This document shows, one piece after another, positions 45,480 through 58,773 of a stretch of 64,000 nt of DNA. A program made the translations under genes and the position numbers. How positions within the stretch are numbered: position 1 is the stretch's first letter; each line of letters begins with the position of its first letter. Source of the DNA: Syngnathus acus (Eukaryota; Chordata; Actinopteri; Syngnathiformes; Syngnathidae); assembly GCF_901709675.1 (NCBI RefSeq), contig NC_051092.1, forward strand, positions 7,755,491-7,819,490, read 5' to 3'. The notes below the pieces were generated by a model. That model worked only from the letters and a program-made list of their open reading frames with translations. It made no database searches and was not told the origin of the DNA.

Positions 45480-46733
45480 ATGGGGACAACGGCGAGTCAA
45501 CTCGGAAAGGATTTGCTCTCAGAATACCAAGTAAGTGATCAACGATAAGAAACGCGATGCCGTCCTGGCTGATTTCCTGCCAAACAAACACTTGTTCCAC
45601 CCAGCAACGTTAGCCAACTTAAAGCTATTTTAGCGTAACCCAAAAGAAGCAGCCTTCTACGCCAATTTTCAATTTGAAACAACAGTGGTGTCTCATAATG
45701 TTGAATCCGAAATCAGAAAAGTAATATGTTGCTAACACCATGTACTATAGGATTTCCAATATTTTGTGGGTGACTGTCATTCTACTTTCAGGAGCTGACG
45801 TTTTTAACAAAACAAGAAATTCTTCTGTAAGTGACCATTTGCATGCCACACGCTGAATATATTTGGTGTTTGAATGGCCAGGATTAATACGGTAGCTGCT
45901 TATGTAACACAATATTATGTTGTGGCTATTAATACCAGGGCGCATAAAAGATTCACTGAGCTGCTCATGAAAGATGAGAGAGACCTTCCAAATGCCAGGG
46001 TGCCCATGGAGAAGATCCTCACCCTTCCAGAACTCAAGGTACAATGTGTCACTGCTCTTATAGCGGAGTCATTCATCTGGTTAAAAGGAATTTCGCAATG
46101 ACCCTTGTACTTGTTCCTGTTTCAGTCCAACCCATTTCGAACGAGGATCTGCCACGTCTTTTCAACATCCGAAGCGAAAGATGGAAGCCTCACCTTTGAG
46201 GACTTTCTAGATCTTTTGAGTGCCTTCAGTGACTCGGCAACACTGGAAATCAAGTCCCACTATGCATTCCGTATATTTGGTAAAAATGTTGTTAAAGAAA
46301 CTTAGCATGTGATTGGTTTATTCAAAGCAATAGCATATTTAATGCTATTTTGTCATCGTTAGACTTTGATGATGATGGAACTCTCGACTGTGGTGATCTG
46401 GAGAAACTGGTCAACTGCCTGACCGGCGAGACCGATGACACGAGACTAACCCCCGAGGAGATGAGACAGCTCATCAATAACGTGAGCGAGATCCTGCAAT
46501 ATGGACACAACATAATCAAATGTGTAATAATACCGGATGTCGTTTAGATTCTCGACGAGTCAGACATTGACAAGGATGGAACTGTGAACCTCTCAGAGTT
46601 TCAGCACGTCATTTCAAGGTCACCGGATTTTATCAGGTGAACATGAAAATGTAATTAAAAATGTGTGTCTTTGACAAATCAATTAACATATTTCCAAAAT
46701 ATTCTCCACAGTTCCTTCAAGATTGTGCTGTGA
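45480..46733 (+). CDS. cib1: Calcium and integrin-binding protein 1
   Basis: EF-hand calcium sensor that binds the integrin alpha-IIb tail and several kinases (PAK1, ASK1 and others in mammals). Seven exons: 45480-45530, 45792-45826, 45939-46038, 46126-46279, 46363-46481, 46548-46636, 46712-46733; 189 residues (human 191). Gly2 after the start Met fits N-myristoylation (MGTTASQ). Calcium-binding loops: EF3 DFDDDGTLDCGD (residues 114-125) and EF4 DIDKDGTVNLSE (159-170); the N-terminal EF hands are degenerate, as in the family. The C-terminal SPDFISSFKIVL nearly matches mammalian CIB1. It is convergent with rccd1, with about 280 bases between the stops. Confidence 0.97.
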
Positions 46734-47014
46734 AGACAGAAATTGACCACCTACATTTATTATTGTTTAATCAGTTATATAAAGTAGTTATTTGCTGTAA
46801 ATTTCTATGGAATTTATTGACTTTACTGTTATATGTAAAACACCTATTTGTAATTTTTAAATCTCTCTTTATATTTCCATATAAAAAGTTTTACAAAGTT
46901 GTCAAGCTTTTTATTGAGTGTATACAAAATACTTGTACTGTAATTCAAGTCTTAAATTGTCACTTTGTACGATACAGTGCAAAGTCCATGTTTAGCAATA
47001 GGATTCCATAATAT

Positions 47015-50000
47015 TTAAGAGGCAGCTACTTCCTCCCTGACGACAGCAGCAAAAGTATTCCATGCCCCACACGTCACATCGACAACACGCATTCGTTGTT
47101 CACTGAAGAACTCCACACGGCGCGGCTCATCTGAACAGGATGTCTCGTATCCAAGCTGACCGTATTGACCTGAGGAGAAAAACAAGGAAGTTACCATCTC
47201 TCTTGTAAATCAAATGTAAATTATGTATGCTGCGAATATTAGAGTTGGATTCAAACTCACCCCATCCCCATGTGTAGAGGTCACCTGTGGCTAAAATGAG
47301 AAAGATCACATTGAAAACAGAAGTCCAACCCCAATTCAATGTAAAAAAATGTCTCGTGTGAGTTTGATAGTTAAGAAATTGTTTGGAAGTTGCAATCTTA
47401 AAGAGCGATCTGTGCTCTCTGCATGCTCTGAGCCTAGTTTTCACATTGGGAGTAGTAATTTCATGCGGACATAGGGAAGTGACATCATGACTTACATGTC
47501 ACAGCAGCTGTGTGACGGGAGCCACAGCCAACTGTCTTAATCTCACACGATGGAGTAACGTCCAGTAGTGCTGGGAATGCCTGGATAGATATGAACACTT
47601 CTTCGTCCTTCTCTCCCTCCGGTGTGTCTTTACATAAAAACAAGTTGGTAACAAGAGTTGAAAGATCTGTAGTTGTTAAACATAGTTTCATTTGGAAATT
47701 TGATTTTTAAGACAACTATTGTGATACAAATGCTGTTGATATTCTTCATGCGACATATCAAGCATCATGCATGTAAATGTGATTTCAGCAGTAAGGTAAG
47801 ACAAGTGAAAAATGATCACAACACACATTGGAATGACTGACAGAAAATAATCCAGCATTTTAAATATTTTACATAACCGACCTGCTTCCTTTTGACTTTT
47901 TTGATGTTGCTGTGCCCTCCGAGCAGCTCGCGAGGGAAGTCCAAGCTGGCCACTCTCGTTCCAGCCCCACACATACAAGTCACCCCCGTCTGTCAATACA
48001 TTGAAATACCATTTGTGGGCATCCCTGATTACACTGGCAGCATCACAAGTGGTTCTTACCACTAATGCAGACAGTGTGCCAGCCTCCTGTGGCCACCCAG
48101 CTCATGGTCATGCCCCAAAGGGCCTCCACCACTCTGGGCTGCTCTTCAGATGAGAGGACACCGTGCCCTAATTGACCGTGACTGTAAAGTAGTTAAAAAA
48201 TGATACAATAATGGTGTTCTGTAGAGCAGGGATACCAAATCTTTAATGGGAAATTTTACTTTAAAAAAAAAAGTTAACCGTATGCCATCTCGTTGAATCT
48301 GTCTTTGTTCATGTAATTAGGCCAGTGAGGTACACTACTGTTCAAAAGTTTGGGGTCACCCAGACAATTTTGTGTTTTCCATGAAAACTAACATAATTGC
48401 ACAAGAGTTTTAAAGTGTTTTCTAATCATCCATCAGCCTTCTAACACAATTAGCAAACAAAAGAAAATTAGTGTTAGGGTTGACAATTTATTTTGATCGT
48501 ATGATTATGTTGAAATGTTGATTAGAATCATTTACTGTTAAAACTTTCCACCTTCCCTTGACTCGTTAAAACTTTCCACATTCCCTTGAGTTGTTGAAAC
48601 GTTCCATGTTGTGCAAACGTTCTTGCTTAGTTTGTTGTCTAAAGATGCTCCACCAGTATCTGTTTATAAAACTTTGTAAAACAAAGAGATAATACCCTCT
48701 GCACTGACTAAATCAGTTTGCAGAGGCGACCCAGAAACCTGTTCACCCTCACCGCCACCCTGCTTTCTCTCAATAAATAGACTCCTGCAAGAGGCGAAAG
48801 TCAGACAGCTTTCAGGCGCTCTTCTGTGACACAAGAGTGATGATGGCTTTCTCCGCTTGCAAGCGTAAAAGGGGCAAACTGTCTCTCATGTGGTTCTTGC
48901 ATTAAAGGTATTGAAGAAAACTATCAATTAGACCACTGGAGGGATGGTTGCTGGAAATGGGCCTTCATACATCTATGTAGATATTGCATTAAAAGCCAGA
49001 CGTTTGCAGCTAGAATAGTCATTTACCACATTGACAATGTATAGAGTGTATTCCTGATTAATTTAATGTTACACTCATTGAAAAATAGCCATTTTATTTA
49101 AAAAAAAAAAGAGGACATTTCTAAGTGACCCCAAACCTTTGAACCGTAGTGTACACACTGTAATTATTCCATCTTCCGTGTATCCACTTATTGCTGGTGA
49201 TTTAGTTACTTATTTATTGTCAAAATATGCACCTTGGCAAAAACGAGGCTTAGAAACACTGCGCGAGATGACCAAAACTGACAAGTGTCTGAGTTATACC
49301 TGCCCAGTCCCCATGTGTACACACTTCCAGAGGCACTGAGGAGAATGCAGTGCTCTGCACCCAGAGCCAGCCTGGTGGCCCTCAGGTGCGGAGACAATGG
49401 CCGATAGAAGGGAGGTTTTATGGCAATGTAACCATCTGGGACTAACGGCAGATTCGGGGGCGTACCTGGAAAGCATCAAAGTGTGATTTCAGTGAAGATG
49501 TTGATACAAACACCCAAATCTATCCAGAGGATGGCGCTATGGTGAATAGCGTCTTCCGTTTAAACGCCACAGACTACAGCAATTATTACCAGCGCTTTCG
49601 GATGGAGTTTTGACTTCCATGCTCCATACTGGGGTCTTCTTCTCGTTGTCCAGGTCCCATGATTCAATTCTGTTTGGAAAAGCGAGGATTAAGAAAGACT
49701 CCCCGACAGTGGCGTCCGTGCACCCTGTCCCACAAATCCCACTCGCAGCGTTGAAACCTGCCAAGCACAAACCTGGCAACACAGCAACGTCGAGCCATTT
49801 TCAGTGATAATGCATCAACGTAATTTGGCATTTTATTAGCTAAGTGAAACTTTTCATCGGTCGCTCACCATTTGCGTGAAGAGTTGCTCTTCGACTCCAG
49901 CTCGCTCGGAGTCCACTTATTTCTCGACAGCAGCTTCCGTCAACATGACACTTGAACTCAAATGGCGTTATGACTTTAACCCTGTTGGTAGTGTCGTCGT

Positions 50001-50067
50001 CTGTACTAACAGGTTCACATATATGTATCTGTCCAAAGGCGTTGAAGCCGAACCCAAACCAGGGCAT
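47015..50067 (-). CDS. rccd1: RCC1 domain-containing protein 1
   Basis: RCC1-type beta-propeller protein; in human it partners KDM8/JMJD5 and is tied to H3K36 regulation and mitotic fidelity. Eight exons: 49869-50067, 49590-49757, 49300-49465, 48060-48181, 47882-47989, 47496-47627, 47261-47290, 47015-47169; 1,080 nt, 359 residues (human 376). Family marks: N-terminal [88 protein letters not shown] and the C-terminal [11 protein letters not shown]. The 30-base seventh exon uses the acceptor giving [11 protein letters not shown], chosen because it matches the family better than an alternative six bases downstream. A Tc1-like repeat fills the 1.1-kb third intron. Confidence 0.95.
48331..49153. 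mobile_element. Tc1/mariner-like non-autonomous element in rccd1 intron 3
   Basis: The left end TACACTACTGTTCAAAAGTT and the right end AACCTTTGAACCGTAGTGTA are imperfect inverted repeats that continue through TGGGGTCAC / GTGACCCC. The borders carry TA. Inner phrases such as GACCCAGAAACCTGTTC are those of a repeat common in teleost genomes. 823 bp, no open transposase. Confidence 0.8.
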
Positions 50068-50483
50068 TAGAATGGCTTAAGTTAGGTGACTCCAGGAGAA
50101 CGTCAACGATGCAGCTTCCCTCAAAATGATTGGTATTGCGCATGCGCATTCACAAAAAGTCACGACTCTGGTAGTTTATTGTGGAGTGTAAATAATAGTT
50201 CATAAAAACATGCAGTGTCAAATAATTGTATAATTGTATGAAAAGTGGACCACGTTTTTTGTGCATTGGTGTACATGTCATTGCAAATATACATATTTTG
50301 ATAGTGTGATAAATACAGTACTTTTTTTTACCGAAGTATAAAACATTGTGACAAAATGATAACATTAAAATGTCATTGCTGCTTCCTTTACTAAATTTAG
50401 GAAGTTCTTGGTCTTTTAGGAGTATTTCAGCAGGAAAAACATTGAAATGGCTGAAATGTTCAGGTACTAGGTATTGCTCTGAT

Positions 50484-53400
50484 TTAAGCTTTAGTTCCTT
50501 CCTGCATGTCCTTTCCCTCTCTACTCATGATGATGCCGTACTCCATTGCCTTATCTAGGCAGTTCTGAGCTACCTTTGAGGCTGGTACTGATGTGCCCTG
50601 TCTTCCCTTTGTCAAGACAAACAGAATCTCCAGGACTTCACTCTCAATAAGTTTCTCTGCCAGACTCTTCTCAGCTCGCATCATGTTAAAAACAATGACC
50701 GCACCGCGATGGCACAAGTCAGTTATTTCACTGAGTAGCAGTGCCTGCAGGATTTCCAGCCAGTGGGTAGTCTGAAAAAGAGGTGTGTGAGTAGCAATGT
50801 GACGGTCACGGTGAGAGACACAAAGCTTTGCTCACTGTTGTGGTGATACGAGCACAAAGCTCAGGCTGCTCGGCAGTCAGCATGGCTAATGTTCCTGAAG
50901 CGGCTCTTCTCAGCCTTTCGTCGTCCTCGCCACAGTAGAGTACAAGGAGCTTCAGGCGATCGTTGCCAGTGGCAAGGTACAGCTCTTGCACCTGATTATG
51001 CACATCAGGCGCAAACACACCGTTAGGCTCCCGAGTTCAGCTTTTCAACACGTGCATCTGATTGTATGCCATACCTCTGTGCTCAGGATGAGGTTACACA
51101 TGCACTCTGTGGCAGCTGCTCGGACCAGGTCGTGCTCCTCAAACATGTAGCCTTCAATTTTTGGCACAGCCTTCTCTTTTATTATCTTTTGTCTGTGGGG
51201 AAAAAAAACATTTCAACAAAAGCAGCAACAAACCAAACGAAACTAAATTAAAATGTAATAGGACGAGAACTGTTGAGATATATTTAGAAAATCAAGAGAA
51301 GACAAAAGGACTAAAACAATGAATTAAAACGGTCTTCCAAACGTTCTCTTGCTTTAGACTGGTGGCAACATTTAATTGCACTTAGTATGCATAGTAAAGC
51401 TTCCTGCAGTCACATTTTGTTGTTAAAAAAGATGAGATGACTCTGGTAAAGTATACTTCATGTTCAGACCTTAAAGTGAACAACTACAAATGACATTTTC
51501 TAAGAAGACACTTCCCCCTAGTGGCCAACCTGAGTCTTTCACTGATTCCAGCCAGGTTGGTCAGAGCCATGAGTGCCTCAAAATTCTGTAGCAGGGTGCA
51601 GTGAAGATTTAAGAGACTGAGAAGAGGGCGCACAACCTCATAAATCTGTAATAACAACACAAGATCAGTTTAACACCAAAAATATAGTTTTAAAAGCAGA
51701 ATTACATTAGTGGATTTATTTTTACCCTTTCTCCAGGGAAGGCAATCTCTGGATTAGATGTGATAGTAATTTTGGAAAGTGCTTGTGCTGCTTTGACCTT
51801 TCCTACATCAGTGTTATCAGTTGTCAGTGGGATGAGAGCCTATGGTGGAAAACAACATTTGTACATTAGATTACATGAGACCCTAGGTATGGGCTCAACC
51901 AAGCATATTGATGTACACCAATATACCTTTCCCCCACCCTGGGCTACTACTGTGCCTCTGTCTTCTTGTCGCTCCACTAAAGCCAAGAACACCCTGATGG
52001 GAATGATGACAAACAGACTGAGTAAATGTACACAATACACACACACACACACACACAAAAAGAAAAAACGCTCCGACCAACTTCATACCTGGAGATACAT
52101 TCTCTACAGGCATCTGTGAGAGCCGGACTCTCATGTTTAACCATACACACTAATGCCGAAACCACTCCAGCCTCCAGCAACTTTGTTAGCCGCTTCTCCA
52201 CATAGGCAGCTGCATCCTGACAGATGACAAAGTTTCACATGATCTAGTTTTACACAATAAAAACTACAGTATGTATGGAATTCTGTTCAAGCGTTGGATC
52301 TACCTACTCACAAACATTTCAGGAAAAGAAGCAGACAACCACTTTTCAAAGGGTATTGAAACGTTACCTTGGGGTGCTCCTCCGGCACATGCTGCTTTGC
52401 ATACTTAGCCAGCTCGACCATCTGAGGATCAGGCTTTTCCACTTCATAGCTGTTAGTGCAGTTTACCAGAGTGGAGCCTACAGCGAAGAGTACTGTTTTG
52501 TCCTCAGACTGCAAGAAAAATAAAGGCAAGAATATTCACGTTATCCAAGATTGGTACAGTATGTGTGCTATACTGATCGTAGTCTCACATACTATGGAGC
52601 AGGGGAAAAGAAAAACGGATAAAAAAATATATATATATGTAACAAGAGTGAGGAATTAGATGATGTTTGTGTCTAATATTACACTTGTCAAATGAAACCT
52701 TTGCTAGTTCAAACATGGCCTGAAGAGCATTTCTGTCTTCAACAAAGTCCTCTTTCACATCAGCATCAAAGGTGAGATAGGCGAGGCCTTCCACGGACCA
52801 TCGCCGGGACGTAGGAGGCAGCGACTCATTACAAAGCCACCTAACGGGAAAGTATTCGACAACCACCACTTAGCAACACAATAGTCCTAAACAGAACTCT
52901 GTTGGAAAATGAAGAAGTTATTCTTACTTCCTGCATTGTTTGGATAACTTTAGTGTGGATCCTTCGGCAAACTGCTTCATGCTGAAATCAGTCCCTCCCG
53001 CTGATCCAAGCTTGCACAACCCCTGAATAACCATAAAGGGCCATTGTTAGATCTGTTCGAAATTTAGAGACGTTGACGTCATACACCGGTTTGCTTACCA
53101 CCAGGGCTCTCACACGTATTCTGTCATTCTCGCTTTTCTTGTAGAGGTCCTTGAGAAGCGCCACACCATTGGCTGTGATGAAGGAAGCTCTCTTAGCTTT
53201 ACCTGCTGCATGAATAACAGACTCCACTGCTATCTGCTGGTGAATCACATCTTCAGAGGCACATAAGGATATAACTGCATCCATCATTCCTGACATCTCC
53301 AAGGTTCGGTTGCCGACATCGCTCGGCCCTTGGAGGAGCACAGATACGGTCTGGATGGCTCGCAGCTTGCCTCCAAGGCCCGTTTGGGTAAAGTGTTGTC

Positions 53401-56089
53401 TAAGCCAAATATAAACAGCAATATGTGAAGGAAGTTACCATTTAGATATAGAGTGCAATTTCTCTGTTTGGTAACACAGTTGATTTGTTTTTGAGCAACC
53501 TGGGTTACCAACTCACCGAACGTAGTCTTCACACAGATTATTGAAGTTCTCCCTCTCCTTGTCACTTTGAAGATCGTCATAAAGCTTGGTAAGCAAGACT
53601 GAGCAACTCATGTGGGAGTTCTCGGTAAGTGTTGGCCCTTCTGAGAGCTCAGGCACTGATGCAGCCACCTCCAAAATCTTATTCAGCCCTGCAAGAGTTG
53701 AACCAAGTAAATCCATGCCACTACACAACAGAAAGAAAATCTCTGAAGTTGCCTTTGATAAGCAGAAACCTCTATTTCCTCATTGTCTCTTACATCAACA
53801 AGACTCAAAAGGTGAAATATGGCTTTATGGAAATGAAATTTTCTTAAGAAGTGACATACCCTGGTCAATCACCCATAGTGTCAGGGAGTTGTCTGGGTTC
53901 TTCAAGGACTTGCGGGGTACTTGTTTGACTAGAAGGTTGATGGCGTTGTCTCTTCCAGGTCCTGACACGTTTGACGCTGGCATCATCTCCAAGAGGTGAC
54001 GCAACATCGACCGAAGCTCCTTGGATGGTTCTGTTTGAAAAATCCACACAGCCCACAAACATTGAATGTACTTTACCTGAGAGAAGGCACCTCATCAAAT
54101 ACAGTAATACTTGAGAAACATCTTTCTGTTGTACTTGAATATCAAATTCTGAGACTCTGGTGAAAGAAATATTTAATGAAACAAAAATGACGAGTCCAAA
54201 CTCACCAGGAAGTATAGCTTCCTCCTTTCCCCTGATCTCCCTCTTCATGCCCTGCGTGAGAGCCTCAAACATCACCTTCAGCAGGTGGCAGGTGGCCAGT
54301 GAAACAGCAGAGCCTCCCGATCCCATGATTGCACACAGTTGCTCCATGCCCAGCTCGTTCACTATTGCCATCGTCTAGGAATAAAAGCATACATTCCAGC
54401 ATGAAGACCAGAAATGCGGTGCTGTCTTTCAGTAATGCAGACAAATATGGACGTTCAGTATAAGTCAAGAAATTAAAACGACACAGTCACAGACATAGGC
54501 AACAACAGTACACTGCAGTTTTTTCTCTAGATTTTCTCATACAATTGAAAATGTATGTCAACTAGACAGGCTGTTTTAAATAGCCGAACTCTCCCAACTA
54601 AGTCCACTACGACAGCCTCAAACAAAGACAATCAGTACAGAAATCGGATGAAGGGAAAATTTGTTGAATTTACTCTGGACTGATGCTCAGTACATAAGCC
54701 AACCAGAGTCCTCAGAGCAGAAAGGACAACATCCTCCTGCTTTGAATGAAGAAGCTGGTCAATCAGCTTCACGCCATCGTTACGGAAGATCTGCTCAGCT
54801 CCTGCGTCTTCTCGAGATAACACCACCAGATTTTGGGCAGCCTGAAATCAGTCAATTGACCCATATTACTTGAACAGTAGAAACACATCATATCATAGAG
54901 TCTTTCCTGGGAAGGCAAACCTACCTTTTGTCGGTCAGAATCTTTCACAGATGTATCCACAAGGAGTGAGAACATCTGTTGCACACGTGCATCTGTGGAG
55001 TTTAACTGTAGTGACTACAAAGATTAAAAGCAAAAAAGGCTGGTGAGCACTGCCTTTTTTCGGAAGATCACAGAATACTCCTAAGGGTATTTTACATCAC
55101 CTTTTGATGGATCTCTGCCCCCAGCTGTCTGAGGAGATCCTGGAATGCTTTGTTTTTGGGCTCAAGCTGGGCACATGTCTGTGCATCCACAAAGGCCTGG
55201 TCAAAACGTCCAAGTTTCTGGAAAGCCTGGGCCCTCCGAAATCTGGCTTTCACATCGCTTGGGTCAGTATTGAGAGCTAAAAGACAAACAAACAAAGAAT
55301 CAAATCATTACAAGAGGTAACTGTGCACATAGAAACACTGGCTATACAATTATATTCACATGCAAAACCTAATGCGATCCAATATCAGGTCTGTACTGTA
55401 TATTAAAATTGACCTTTACCAAGACAATTATCCAAAGTTTTGCTAGCCAAGAGACGTATACATAGTGCAGTATACTATATCAGAACAACAGGGTCAAATT
55501 AAAATGATTGTAGCAAAAGCATGTGAGGTTGTCAAACGTGTTTCTTGTACTCTCACCTATTTTTAAGCTTTTAACTAGGGTGGTTAAGTTGTTCAGCTAT
55601 TGAATCGTGGTTTTCAGATTTTTAAGTGTACCAAATGAAGTGCCCAGTTTAGTGGGTGTGTATCAGGGTGTGTCATTGAGGGCAATCTCTTGTAACTACA
55701 ATTGTCTGATACATTTTCCATGAATCAGTGCAAAACATCTATAGGACATACGCCATGAACAAGAACTGTATTACATTTGGAGGCATCCGTCTCTGCCTTG
55801 TTATAGTCCTCCATTTTCAAGTAGCATGCAGATCGGTTGCGGTAAAGTACAGCGCTTTCTTGTTTGTTGTCACTCAGCTTCAGTGCTCTGGTGTAACAAG
55901 ACACAGCACCCTGCAGATCGCCGGCCTTGAAAAGCTTGTTCCCCTCTTCCCTCAGGGCTGCAGGACCCTGAAAGGAAAAAAAAAAAAAAAAAAGAATTCA
56001 GCTCACCACTGACTCCGATGTGACTCGAACAATGCGTCTGCTGTTTCGTGACCCAAATTTGTTACCTTCTCGTTTTCTGTTTCGCTCAT
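50484..56089 (-). CDS. unc45a: UNC-45 homolog A, UCS-domain myosin co-chaperone
   Basis: Hsp90-associated chaperone that folds the myosin motor domain; the A form is the general-cell paralogue. Nineteen exons, first 56066-56089 and last 50484-50771; others 55775-55967, 55101-55276, 54925-55014, 54674-54841, 54206-54374, 53860-54030, 53517-53688, 53099-53399, 52928-53022, 52699-52840, 52368-52508, 52089-52216, 51927-51993, 51726-51839, 51530-51645, 51075-51192, 50836-50991. They total 942 residues (human 929-944). An N-terminal TPR unit ([12 protein letters not shown] through KNKAFQDLL, about residues 12-125) is the Hsp90 docking site; the rest is armadillo-like central and UCS domains ([63 protein letters not shown]). 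Paralogue A rather than B is chosen on sequence recall and the rccd1/man2a2 neighbours. Confidence 0.96.
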
Positions 56090-57000
56090 CTTCAAAATGT
56101 TCCACGCGGTTCGGCGTTGAGTATTTCACGTTTAACTTAAAGCTACTCATAAAAAGTACTCGCAAACACTTCTAGTAAATTATTAACGAGCTCCACTTCC
56201 GGGTGTATGTCGCGAAACGATGACGTTTGGTGTCGGACGCGCCACCTCCATAGGCTGCAATACTATAAAAGGAAAACAAGCACGCTCGTACATTGTAATC
56301 AAATATTTTGGTTGTGGTTACATCCCCATTGTCTGTCCTCAATATGTTCTAACCCAGATAGTTTTCATTCTTTTTGTTGACACGAATTTTGTTTAATAAA
56401 TAAACATCTTTGATGAGTAGGGTAAATAACCAAAAAGCCATTGGAGATCATTTAAAACAGTGTAAAATAAAATAAGCATTCACACTCACATTCACACAAA
56501 TAAAGAGTCTTCAATGAACCTAACCTGTGTTGAGAATGTGGGATGAAGTCAAAACAAAACAAAAACCAAGCATGGGCAGAAGGAAAACCCAAGCATGGAC
56601 AGAACATGCAAATGTCAGAAAGGCCAGACCTTTGTAACCCACGCTATTAAAATAACATAATTCAATTAGTAAGAGTAAGTATTCCTTGGGGAAAAAGCGT
56701 CTAACTTATTATCTAATGTAAACAAACCAAAAAAGCAGCTAAAAATATACAAGAAGAAAATTCGAACATTATTTTGCCAAATGGTGAGTAGGCCTCCAAA
56801 GACATCTCACAAACAAACCATGTGCTCTTGATCACATTTTGTATTTAGAGATATACAAATAAATAAAAATCAAGCCGTTTTCAAATTTTGGGTGTTGATT
56901 AAAGCCATCTTTAAATTGTACACCATATGATGGTTTAGTGATTAGTACGAGACCAACGTGGCTTTTAGATGAGTCCACAGAAAGGAAGAGGTTGTTTGCT
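56090..57000. promoter_or_regulatory. Shared upstream region of divergent unc45a and man2a2
   Basis: About 0.9 kb lies between the unc45a start codon and the probable man2a2 first exon, transcribed in opposite directions. No TATA box in good position was seen; unc45a has GC-richer sequence just upstream (56190-56250) with GATGACGTTTGG, a half CRE. Whether the two share a bidirectional promoter is unproven. Confidence 0.35.
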
Positions 57001-58773
57001 GACCGCAAGCAGCCGAAGCTGTCGACCAATCATCGTACTCTCCTCCTTCAAGCTTTTGCAGCAGCTAACGACGCAAGCTAGCTAGCTAGCTAGCTGCTCA
57101 CGCTAGTCGTCTACTATCATCGGTTAGCTGTCAGCCTTGCTTTGACTTGTATGTAGCCTGAGCCACACACGTACACACAAGGCACGCTCCTCGCTTACGG
57201 TCCACTTGCCCCATTGACAGGTAACGTCAGAATTCCTAATTTTAAACGTCAGAATCCTCTAATAAATCACGAATTTCTTTTGCACGGGATTAGACGAAAA
57301 CTAATAGGTTAGCTTTACTTCACTCGGGTAAGGTTATATTGCACGTAAGCCACAAGCCAACACTTGTCGTGGCAAACACATTGATGACGATTGTTTTGCT
57401 TTATACTTTAATACTGTGAAATGGATCTATAATCCCGCCATGCTCGTAAATCAGCGTATTAGGTCATTTCAATTGTATACCTCGTCACTGAGTGCTAGCT
57501 TGTTCCATTGCAGTATAGTGGCGACTTTTGGATTAGTGACACATTTATGTTGCTTACAGGTTCGTTCAGCAGCTGCGTGTACAATTGGGAATCTAACGTT
57601 TGCGTTCCGTTTCATCGACGTGCTTTCTTGTCTAAAACTCGTCAAAGTTAAATCTTAACAGAGCTGCAGCCTTTTGTCAATAACAGAGTTTGGTGGGGTT
57701 GTCATTGTTTACACAGTAGGCGCATTGCTCAAACTGGGTAAATACTACGCACGTGATTGTACTTCGTCTGCCTTTGGTGAGATGACATTTGGTGGTATGG
57801 ACATATCATATCAAGATTATTGTTTGATCATTTTCTAATAGTCAGCTCCTAGAAGTGAGCCGATTAGTCTTGTTGGATTGCACACTGTGCTGAACCGGGA
57901 AGATCCGCTAGAGCTTAAAGGAAGTCCACTCCCCACCATCTGCTTCCCTACTGTTTCCCCCTTTCTTTTTTACCGTGTATTGCATTTTCTCACCACTCTG
58001 TTCCTGTCACGTGTACTCAATGGAGCATGTTAGTTTTAATAGCCTGATTACAAAATGTTGCACGCACCATTAATCTTTTTTTTTTTTTTAAATTGTTTCA
58101 GCAGTTAAGGAAGATTTCCTCTTGGCCACTGTGATCAAGCACTGATTTCCTGCTATTTTCAATTTGATGACAGCACTGTGAGGACACCTTTTCCCCCCGG
58201 AATGCCTGGAGCTGCTTTTGAAGAACCAGAATCCGCTATGAAACAGACAAGTGATCAGACTTGTTAAGGCACTGGAAGGGAGCGAAGAAAACCTATACTG
58301 ACTGATTAGCTGCTGCTGCGGCAGTGGAGGACTGGACCAGTAAGTGCCGGCCCACTGGGAGTCACCTGATGTAGCAGAGACACTAGACTTCCTGTTGGAT
58401 CTCTTCCATTTGTTTTGAGCTTGTTTTCTCCGTTCCTGCTGTCTCATAGATTTGGATGATCGAGCACAACGACCATTTTAAAGCAGCCCGCTGGTGGCTG
58501 TGGCCTGGCCAGAGCTGATGGACTTCTTGCCAGTTATTGCTGATTTATTCGCTTAATTCAAATCCACTGCAGCCATTGCCCACTTCTGTGTAGTCGCCAG
58601 TATCATGAATGGAGGCTGGAGGACACATTTGTGAGGAACTAAACCCTTGGGATTTTTTTTTGATTTTTTTTTTTGCCCAATGAAGGGGTGTTTTTTATTT
58701 TGAGCCCCATTTTCTGTGTTGCTTGAAAAAGCAGCTGTGGTTTCTATAGAATCTGTAGAAGAGCCTGTAGAAG
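57001..58773 (+). other. man2a2: man2a2 5' untranslated exons and first intron
   Basis: A strong donor CCATTGACAG/GTAACG puts the end of a non-coding first exon at 57220; its start is uncertain (around 57000-57060, near a GCTAGCTAGCTAG run at about 57076-57093). A pyrimidine tract and TTGTTTCAG acceptor start the second exon at 58102, giving about 670 bases of 5' UTR before the ATG at 58774. This long leader contains several short upstream reading frames. Confidence 0.5.

Noticed and set aside
53865-54371. 168-codon minus-strand frame in unc45a
   Set aside because: It reads through an unc45a intron in continuation of exon 54206-54374; the conserved protein requires the GTGAGT donor and then exon 53860-54030 in another frame.
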